DNA of 15,604 nucleotides from an uncultured Eubacteriales bacterium. Lineage in GTDB: Bacteria > Bacillota > Clostridia > Oscillospirales > Acutalibacteraceae. A program made the translations under genes and the position numbers. Position 1 is the stretch's first letter, and every line of letters starts with the position of its first letter. This document shows, piece after piece, positions 1-5,665 of the stretch. A model generated the notes under the pieces. It searched no databases. It was not told the DNA's origin and saw only the letters and a list, made by a program, of their open reading frames with translations. Location of the stretch: contig CAKTEU010000039.1 of assembly GCA_934552855.1 (NCBI GenBank), positions 1 through 15,604 of the forward strand, written 5' to 3'.

Positions 1-3
1 AAA

Positions 4-50
4 ACCTCCTATGATAGTTTTTATTCTACCATAGGAGGTCCCTTTTTTCT
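4..50. terminator. Hairpin terminator after the MFS gene, possibly bidirectional
   Basis: A perfect 10-bp inverted repeat pairs 4-13 (ACCTCCTATG) with 30-39 (CATAGGAGGT), and a further TAG/CTA pairing lies inside the loop. On the minus strand the stem is followed directly by T's that run off the window edge, about 66 nt past the MFS stop codon, so it is a natural terminator for the SBP-MFS unit. On the plus strand CCC and then a T-run (42-47) follow, so it could also end a gene lying left of the window. The stem contains a Shine-Dalgarno-like AGGAGGT and its complement, which leaves a leader hairpin of an off-window gene as an alternative. Confidence 0.65.
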
Positions 51-105
51 ATTGTCCTTTTTTTACGGACTTGTTCAAATTGCTGCGGCAATCATTTTTT
101 CTATG

Positions 106-1293
106 TCAGTTTTTAATTTTTGAAAGTTTTTTTGAAATGAAGATTCCGGCCAAAAGAAGAAGCGGAAAAACGCTTGCGGCGAGTATTCCGAGTTTGAGAT
201 TTCCGCCGAATGAGCTTGAAACAAAACCGGCAAGAGTGGGTCCCGAACAGCAGCCGATGTCTCCGGCCAAAGCAAGCATTGCAAAAAGGACCGTTCCGCC
301 GCCTTTGATGCCTACTGCCGCCTTGCTGAATGTACCGGGCCAAAGAATACCGACCGAAAAGCCGCAGATTGCACAGCCGATAAGACTGACAATCGGTGAG
401 GGAACAAAGGCGATGCAAAGATATGAACAAAGGCAAAGAACACAGCTGAAACTCATAAAGCGGTCAAGGTTGAGCCTATCTCCGAATTTTCCGAAGATAA
501 GTCTTGACGTACCCATCAGTGCCGCAAACGCCATCGGCCCCATAAGGTCGCCGACCGTTTTGCTAACGCCGAGTCCCTGTTCCGCAAAAGTAGACGCCCA
601 TTGGCTGACCGCCTGTTCGCTTGCGCCGGAGCAGATCATCATCAGCATGAGTACCCAAAAGATTTTTTTAGACAAAAGCTCTTTGAACGAAAAACCTTTT
701 TCACCCTCTTCGGTTAGAGGATATATCGGAACACGCAAAAAAAGGATTGCGTTGAGAATTGGAAGTATTGCCCAGATAAGCGCAAGAACTTTCCAGTTTT
801 CAATTTTGAACGCCGCAAAAAATGCTGTTGACAAAAGAACAACACCCATGTGTCCCCAACAGTAAAACGAATGAAGAAGGCTCATTGTTTTTTCCTTGTT
901 ATCCGTTGGACAAGCTTCGATAATCGGGCTTATAAGAACCTCCAAAAGTCCGCCGCCGATTGCATAAACAATGACCGAAACAAGGATTCCGATAAAATGA
1001 TTTTGAAATATATCCGGAAGAATTGTAAGTAAAATAAATCCCGAAGCCGAAAAAACATGAGCCATAACGGCCGAAGCACGGTATCCTATTTTATCAACAA
1101 AAGCCGCCGAAAGAATATCGACCAAAAGCTGAACAACAAAGTTTATCGTGATAAGAAGCGTGATTTGCGAAAGGGGAATGTCATAGCTTTTTTGAAACGT
1201 TACAAAAAGGAGCGGAACAAAATTATTTACAATCGCCTGAACAATGTAACCGACAAAGCAGGCGCACATTGTGCTTTTATAATTTAATTTCAA
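106..1293 (-). CDS. MFS transporter (FHS/FucP-like)
   Basis: This is an integral membrane carrier of the major facilitator superfamily, 395 residues with about 12 hydrophobic segments. A hydrophilic break around residues 190-205 (PLTEEGEKG) marks the usual central loop between two six-helix halves. The HSFYCWGHMG stretch near residue 140 and the GRLIFGKFGD-like loop near residue 270 resemble sugar:proton symporters of the FHS group, but the substrate cannot be read from sequence. The start is TTG (1291-1293): an AAGGAG sits 7 nt upstream on the minus strand, while the next in-frame ATG (codon 9) has no such site. It lies 11 bases after the solute-binding protein gene, and its ribosome binding site overlaps that gene's stop codon, so the two are very likely translated together. 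MFS membership is secure; FHS placement is from motif memory. Confidence 0.85.
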   Translation of the reverse strand: MKLNYKSTMCACFVGYIVQAIVNNFVPLLFVTFQKSYDIPLSQITLLITINFVVQLLVDILSAAFVDKIGYRASAVMAHVFSASGFILLTILPDIFQNHFIGILVSVIVYAIGGGLLEVLISPIIEACPTDNKEKTMSLLHSFYCWGHMGVVLLSTAFFAAFKIENWKVLALIWAILPILNAILFLRVPIYPLTEEGEKGFSFKELLSKKIFWVLMLMMICSGASEQAVSQWASTFAEQGLGVSKTVGDLMGPMAFAALMGTSRLIFGKFGDRLNLDRFMSFSCVLCLCSYLCIAFVPSPIVSLIGCAICGFSVGILWPGTFSKAAVGIKGGGTVLFAMLALAGDIGCCSGPTLAGFVSSSFGGNLKLGILAASVFPLLLLAGIFISKKLSKIKN

Positions 1294-1300
1294 TCTTAAT

Positions 1301-1306
1301 CTCCTT
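1301..1306 (-). promoter_or_regulatory. Ribosome binding site overlapping the upstream stop; sets the TTG start
   Basis: On the minus strand the sequence reads TAAGGAGATTAAGATTG. The TAA (1305-1307) is the stop of the solute-binding protein gene, AAGGAG is the ribosome binding site, and TTG (1291-1293) is the MFS start 7 nt later. The arrangement suggests translational coupling and is the main reason for choosing TTG. Confidence 0.75.
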
Positions 1307-2933
1307 ATTTTCTTATTGCGTTTTTGAAAAATACAAATTCACCGCCGGGTGAATAAACCACGCCGGAAACACCCTTTGCCTCGGCAAAGTATCCGCTCTT
1401 TTTTTCAATCGGAACTATTGCTGCCGCAGATGAAAGATACTGTTCGCATTTTTTGACTGCAGAAAGATATTCAGGATCACTTTTTGAGCTTTGAACAAAA
1501 GCAAGAAGCGTTTCAAAACGGTTTGACCCGAATTTGAAAACGTTGCCGCTGCCGCTTTTTGAAAAGCGAAGAAGTGTTCCGATCGCCGAATCACTGTTAA
1601 AAGAAATATTTGAAAAAGCAAGGTTAAAGTCGCCGTTTTCAATTCTGCTTTGAAGTGAAAAACAATCAACCGCTTCAACCGTAATGCTGCTTTTGACTCC
1701 GAGAACGGACTGCCAGTTTTGCATAACTTTTCTGACATTCAGCTCATCTTTTTCGTCGCAAAGAACCGAAAGCGAAAAGCTGTCTTTTTTGAGTGCATTC
1801 TGTGCTTTTTCAAAGTAAGCCTTTGCGGTGTTAACTCCTTCAAAAGTTGTGCTCACAATGCCGGCTCTTTCACGGTATGAAGCACCGAGAGCAAGCGAAC
1901 TTTTCGGAATAATTCCGCCTGCCTCCTCTTTTCCTTCTTCAAGAAAACAATTTTTGTCAAGCGACGAAGCAAGCGCAAGACGAAGATATGCGTTTTGAAG
2001 ATAATCGTCCGAGCAGTTGAAAATGAGGGCAAAACAGGAATTTTCAATGCTTTTTATTGTGATGTTTTTTTCGCTTGAAAGCTCAATAGCTTGATTTTCG
2101 TTAACGGGAGAAACTTCATAAATGCCGCTTTTGACCTTTTCGCTGCGTTGCTTTTTTTCGTTGTTGAACGAAAAGTATAACGAAGACGGAAGAACGCTTG
2201 AAGAAGAATGATAAACGTCGCTTTTTCTTGCGGTAATTGCCGTATTATCGGCCCAGTTTGAAATATAAAACGGTCCGTTTGAAATTATGTTTGAAACCGA
2301 AAGGAAGTATCTTCCCTTTGTAAGCTCAAAAAACGTTTCGTTGCAAGGCACAAATGCCGGGCGGGTGAGCGAATAAAGAAAACCCGAATCAGCCCTTTCA
2401 AGCTCAATAATAAGTGTAAAATCTCCGTTTGAGGAAACGCCGAGAGCGTCGGTCGAAAGCTTACCCGAATGAACCTTGTTTGCGTTTTTTATGCTTGAAA
2501 TATATGGAAAATCGGGTGAACCGGTTGCGCTGTCGGCAACTCTTCTGAACGCAAAAACATAGTCTGCGGCGGTAACACGGTTGTCAAAGTTTTTATATTC
2601 GCCTTTGGGGAAAAGTGCCTCGGCAGACTTTGTAACGTTCCACTTTGCGTCTTGGCGAAGCAAAAATACATAAGTTTTTCCGTCGGAAGAAACGGTATAT
2701 TTTTCGCAGCCGGCGGGAACAATTTCACCGCTTTCGTTGTATGTTACAAGACCTTCAAAACAGTTTTGAATAATGTTCGCCGCTCCGTTTTCCGAAACAA
2801 TCTGAGGATCAAGATATTTAGGCTCGCTGTCAATCGGAAAAACCATCTGCTGTCCGGTTCCGTCTGATGAACAGGCACTGAAACTGCAAAGCAAAAGCAA
2901 GAGAAAAAGCAAAAGAGAAAATATTTTTTTCAT
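1305..2933 (-). CDS. Solute-binding lipoprotein, OppA/peptide-type (SBP_bac_5)
   Basis: A 542-residue exported lipoprotein. Residues 1-20 form a Lys-Lys plus poly-Leu signal peptide ending in FSAC, with Cys21 the likely lipidated residue. The mature part follows the family 5 extracellular solute-binding pattern: SEPKYLDPQ near residue 37, NCFEGLVTYNESGEIVP near 57, YTVSSDGKTYVFLLR near 80, TAADYVFAFRRV near 120, NGPFYISNW near 218, and an LRLALASSLDK element in the second lobe. Length is normal for the family, which usually binds oligopeptides and hands them to an ABC permease. No permease or ATPase gene is adjacent: the partner in the operon is an MFS carrier, and the gene upstream is divergent. 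It may feed an ABC transporter encoded elsewhere or act as a sensor. The ATG has AAAGGA upstream at a rather long spacing. I see no clear promoter on this strand in the 98-nt gap. Confidence 0.88.
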   Translation of the reverse strand: MKKIFSLLLFLLLLLCSFSACSSDGTGQQMVFPIDSEPKYLDPQIVSENGAANIIQNCFEGLVTYNESGEIVPAGCEKYTVSSDGKTYVFLLRQDAKWNVTKSAEALFPKGEYKNFDNRVTAADYVFAFRRVADSATGSPDFPYISSIKNANKVHSGKLSTDALGVSSNGDFTLIIELERADSGFLYSLTRPAFVPCNETFFELTKGRYFLSVSNIISNGPFYISNWADNTAITARKSDVYHSSSSVLPSSLYFSFNNEKKQRSEKVKSGIYEVSPVNENQAIELSSEKNITIKSIENSCFALIFNCSDDYLQNAYLRLALASSLDKNCFLEEGKEEAGGIIPKSSLALGASYRERAGIVSTTFEGVNTAKAYFEKAQNALKKDSFSLSVLCDEKDELNVRKVMQNWQSVLGVKSSITVEAVDCFSLQSRIENGDFNLAFSNISFNSDSAIGTLLRFSKSGSGNVFKFGSNRFETLLAFVQSSKSDPEYLSAVKKCEQYLSSAAAIVPIEKKSGYFAEAKGVSGVVYSPGGEFVFFKNAIRK

Positions 2934-2991
2934 TTATCGGGTCAGTCCTTTATTTAATTTTCTTCGATACAATCAAAATGTAGTATTGAAA

Positions 2992-3000
2992 TGATATAAT
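2992..3000 (+). promoter_or_regulatory. Extended -10 promoter of the rmuC-like gene
   Basis: TGATATAAT is a consensus extended -10 element (TG, one base, TATAAT) ending 31 nt before the ATG. The position of the -35 at 17-nt spacing (2972-2977, ATCAAA) is poor, which is common for extended -10 promoters. A GGAGGT ribosome binding site follows at 3019-3024. Confidence 0.6.
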
Positions 3001-3031
3001 AACAACCGAAACTTTTTCGGAGGTCAAAAAA

Positions 3032-4294
3032 ATGGATCAGATTTTTCTTTTCGTATTGCTCACGGTTCTTCTCATTATAAACGTAATTATCCTGATTTTA
3101 ATCATTAAAAAGAACAATAAAAAAGAATATTCCGATTTGCTTTCCGCACAGGAGAAAAACGGAGAAAAAATCAGTGCGTCGCTCAAAGATATCGGTTCTT
3201 CAATCAGCGATGAATTCAGCCGAAGCAGAATGGAAAACGCTCAGTATCAGGCCGCCCAAAGGCAGGATGTTAGCAATTCGCTTTCTTCAATGAGCGAAAA
3301 GCTTGAAAAAATGACAAAGGAAAATTACGAAATCAATGCAAAAATGACCGCCGCAATTGCGCAAAGTCTCACTCAAATCAGAAACGAAAACAGCGAAAAA
3401 CTTGAAAAAATCCGTCTTACTGTTGACGAAAAGCTCAATGAAACGCTCACAAGGCGTCTGGATTCTTCGTTCAAAACGGTCAGCGAACAACTTGAAAACG
3501 TTTATAAATCGCTCGGCGAAATGAAAGTCCTTTCCTGCGGAGTAACGGAAAATGTAACGTCACTCAACCGTATTTTGACAAACGTCAAAGCAAGGGGAAC
3601 ATGGGCGGAAGTCCAGCTTGAAGGACTTTTGGAACAGACAATTCCCTCAATGTTTGTTAAAAACTATTCGCCGAACGCAACAAGAGAAGTTGTTGAGTTT
3701 GCAGTAAAAATTCCGTCCGGCGAAGATAAAAGTTCGTTCACTTATCTTCCGATCGATTCAAAATTTCCGGTTGAAGATTATATAAGGCTTTGTTCGGCGG
3801 CAGACAGCGGCGATACCGCCGGAGTTGATGCGGCAAGAAAGGCGCTTGAAGCCCGTGTAATTTCTCAGGCAAAGGACGTTAAAAAGTACATCAACGAACC
3901 GGCAACAACGCCGTTTGCAATCATGTATCTTGCAACGGAGGGGCTTTACAGCGAAATCATCGGTTCAAAAAACGGAATTGCCGAACGCTGTCAGAACGAG
4001 TTTCGGGTAATGATTGCCGGGCCTTCAACAATAACGGCTTTGCTCAATTCGCTTTCGGTCGGTTTCAGAGCAATGGCAATCAACGAAAAAGCAAAAGAGA
4101 TAAGAACGCTTCTTGCTGCCGCAAAAACCCAGTATGAAAAATTCGGAATCGTTCTTGAAAAGGCACGCAAAAAGATTGATGAAGCCGGAAAAACGCTTGA
4201 CGACGCTCAAAGCAGGAACGATCAAATTCAAAAAAAGCTTCGCTCGGTTGAAGAAATTGAGCAGGGCGAAGCAGAAAAACTTCTTGAACTTTAA
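3032..4294 (+). CDS. rmuC: RmuC-family DNA recombination protein
   Basis: A 420-residue protein with one N-terminal membrane helix (about residues 4-26), a long charged coiled coil (about 35-165), the RmuC domain (about 165-375) and a second helical tail (about 375-415). Diagnostic stretches are RGTWAEVQLEGLLEQ (188-202), LPIDSKFPVEDY (239-250) and FAIMYLATEGLY (295-306). The Asp242/Lys244 pair in PIDSKFP fits the nuclease-like core proposed for this family. RmuC proteins are linked genetically to limiting inversions at short inverted repeats in E. coli, but the biochemical activity is not firmly defined. The start has GGAGGT 7 nt upstream. The gene stands alone, with its own promoter and a terminator 12 nt after the stop. 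The length is typical of Gram-positive members. Confidence 0.92.
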   Translation: MDQIFLFVLLTVLLIINVIILILIIKKNNKKEYSDLLSAQEKNGEKISASLKDIGSSISDEFSRSRMENAQYQAAQRQDVSNSLSSMSEKLEKMTKENYEINAKMTAAIAQSLTQIRNENSEKLEKIRLTVDEKLNETLTRRLDSSFKTVSEQLENVYKSLGEMKVLSCGVTENVTSLNRILTNVKARGTWAEVQLEGLLEQTIPSMFVKNYSPNATREVVEFAVKIPSGEDKSSFTYLPIDSKFPVEDYIRLCSAADSGDTAGVDAARKALEARVISQAKDVKKYINEPATTPFAIMYLATEGLYSEIIGSKNGIAERCQNEFRVMIAGPSTITALLNSLSVGFRAMAINEKAKEIRTLLAAAKTQYEKFGIVLEKARKKIDEAGKTLDDAQSRNDQIQKKLRSVEEIEQGEAEKLLEL

Positions 4295-4305
4295 TAACTG
4301 TTTAA

Positions 4306-4338
4306 AACTGCCGCAGATACGCTTGCGGCGGTTTTTTT
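4306..4338 (+). terminator. Rho-independent terminator of the rmuC-like gene
   Basis: A 10-bp stem (4306-4315 with 4324-4333, one G-T pair, core GCCGCA/TGCGGC) has an 8-nt loop and runs into seven T's at 4332-4338. It begins 12 nt after the rmuC stop codon. Confidence 0.9.
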
Positions 4339-4391
4339 ACGCCACTTTCTTAAGATTTCCTTAAGGCAGACTTACGATTTACGGTCGGCTG

Positions 4392-4420
4392 TTGCTTATT
4401 GATTTTTTGCACTTTATAAT
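4392..4420 (+). promoter_or_regulatory. Sigma-A type promoter of the sanA-like operon
   Basis: TTGCTT (4392-4397), a 17-nt spacer and a consensus TATAAT (4415-4420) lie just after the rmuC terminator and 31 nt before the ATG at 4452. Its position argues against starting the protein at the in-frame TTG at 4392, which would lie upstream of the transcript start. Confidence 0.7.
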
Positions 4421-4451
4421 AAACTCAGAAAAAAGAAAAGGACGGTCAAAG

Positions 4452-5087
4452 ATGAAAAAGAAAAACAAAAGAAAGCTTTCAAAAACCGCAAAACGAATAA
4501 TCGCCATTTTTCTTGCCGTTGTTCTTGCCGGCGGCGGCTATGTCCTCGGCGTGAATTTTTATGTGATACTTTCGCAGAAAAAGAACATCATCAGCCTTGA
4601 AGAAGCCTCGCATATGGATAAAGTTGATTACGTTCTTGTGCTTGGCTGCGGCGTTCGGGAGGACGGTGAACCGTCGCATATGCTTTACGAAAGACTCAAA
4701 AGGGGAGCGCAGGTTCTTGAAAAGGTGAACGGCGCAAAGCTTCTTCTCACGGGAGACAACAGCGGCGAAAGCTATAACGAGCTTGCCGCAATGAAGCGTG
4801 TCAGCCTTGAAAACGGCGTGAAAGAGGAAAAAATCGTGATTGACGATTTCGGCTTTTCAACCTATGAGAGCCTTTATAACGCAAAGAATAATTTCGGTGC
4901 AAAAAAGATTATCATAATCACGCAGCCTTATCATATGTACCGTGCGCTGTACATTGCGAACAAGCTCGGAATGGAGGCATACGGCGTAACGGCGTATCTT
5001 CCGTTTTACCCGATGCAGATTATTTGGTCGCTGCGTGAGGTACTTGCAAGGAATAAGGACTTTCTGCTTTGTATGTTCGGTAGCTAA
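4452..5087 (+). CDS. SanA/YdcF-type DUF218 membrane protein
   Basis: A 211-residue protein with a very basic N-terminus (MKKKNKRKLSK), one membrane helix at about 15-38, and an outward-facing DUF218 (ElyC/SanA/YdcF) domain at about 58-185. Family signatures are VLVLGCG (61-67), LLLTGDN (97-103), SYNELAAMK (107-115), TYESLYNAK (137-145) and ITQPYHMYRA (156-165). SanA in enteric bacteria is tied to envelope barrier function and vancomycin exclusion, and ElyC affects peptidoglycan assembly; the reaction is not established, so a cell-envelope role here is inference. I chose the ATG at 4452 because AAAGGA lies 9 nt upstream and a good promoter sits at 4392-4420. Upstream in-frame TTG codons would put the start inside that promoter. 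The stop codon overlaps the ribosome binding site of the next gene. Confidence 0.9.
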   Translation: MKKKNKRKLSKTAKRIIAIFLAVVLAGGGYVLGVNFYVILSQKKNIISLEEASHMDKVDYVLVLGCGVREDGEPSHMLYERLKRGAQVLEKVNGAKLLLTGDNSGESYNELAAMKRVSLENGVKEEKIVIDDFGFSTYESLYNAKNNFGAKKIIIITQPYHMYRALYIANKLGMEAYGVTAYLPFYPMQIIWSLREVLARNKDFLLCMFGS

Positions 5088-5099
5088 GGAGGTGAAAAA

Positions 5100-5519
5100 A
5101 TGAAAAAATCAATCGCAATCGTTATCGTCTCGGTACTCATTGTCGGAGCGTTTTTTGCAGGTCTTTTTGCCGGAACATATAAACCCGGCTATGACCTTGA
5201 AAAGAGTACAGTCTATTCCGATGAGGATATTAAAAAATGTGCAAAACTTGCCGAAAAAGATTTATATTTCAGCGGAGTAAAATGTTATCCTGTAAAAATT
5301 TATTACAGCGATAAATGGCTCGATTACACAAAGTCATGCCTTAATGGGATTGACGGAGTAGATGATTTGAAGAATGTCCTTACAATCAAAGCCGATTACC
5401 TGACAGGAAGGGAAACGCAGGCGCAGGAGCCGTATTCGTATTTTTACGGCTGGAATTTTACTTTCTACCGTAAAGACGCAAACAGCCCGTGGGTGCTTTA
5501 CGATCAAGGATACGGATAA
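5100..5519 (+). CDS. Small membrane-anchored extracellular protein, unknown function
   Basis: A 139-residue protein I do not recognise as a named family. Residues 5-26 form one strongly hydrophobic N-terminal segment that is either a signal anchor or an uncleaved signal peptide; there is no lipobox cysteine. The remaining 110 or so residues are polar and probably outside the cell, with three cysteines (47, 62, 80) and a C-terminal aromatic run (YSYFYGWNFTFYR) ending in WVLYDQGYG. That ending recalls small hypothetical secreted domains of Clostridia that finish with a W-x-L...GYG pattern; this is from memory and weak. It has an excellent AAGGAGGTGA ribosome binding site that overlaps the stop of the SanA-like gene, so the pair is one operon and may work together at the envelope. 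Confidence 0.75.
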   Translation: MKKSIAIVIVSVLIVGAFFAGLFAGTYKPGYDLEKSTVYSDEDIKKCAKLAEKDLYFSGVKCYPVKIYYSDKWLDYTKSCLNGIDGVDDLKNVLTIKADYLTGRETQAQEPYSYFYGWNFTFYRKDANSPWVLYDQGYG

Positions 5520-5611
5520 AGAAAAGTGCTGCCGCAAAAGCAATCACAGTTGTTTTTCATGAAAGCTGTATTCCTTATAAAACCGAGGAAAAACAAAAAT
5601 CACACCGCTAT

Positions 5612-5658
5612 AAAAAACTGTCGCAAAGGTAAAAACCGATGCGACAGTTTGCTTTTTG
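5612..5658. terminator. Bidirectional terminator between convergent genes
   Basis: A 9-bp perfect stem pairs ACTGTCGCA (5617-5625) with TGCGACAGT (5640-5648); a nested GGT/ACC pairing lies in the 14-nt loop. It is flanked by six A's on the left and by TTTGCTTTTTG on the right, so it ends transcripts from both the small envelope gene (plus) and the GH31 gene (minus). The gap 5520-5611 before it shows no gene. Confidence 0.85.
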
Positions 5659-5665
5659 TTTGGTT

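Noticed and set aside
71..865. 264-codon open frame on the plus strand
   Set aside because: It lies wholly opposite the MFS gene, has no plausible ribosome binding site or protein family features, and its composition is what the antisense of a membrane protein gives.
4392..4451. 20-residue upstream extension of the SanA-like protein from a TTG
   Set aside because: The TTG coincides with the -35 box of a good promoter, while the ATG at 4452 has its own ribosome binding site and begins with a typical basic signal-anchor.
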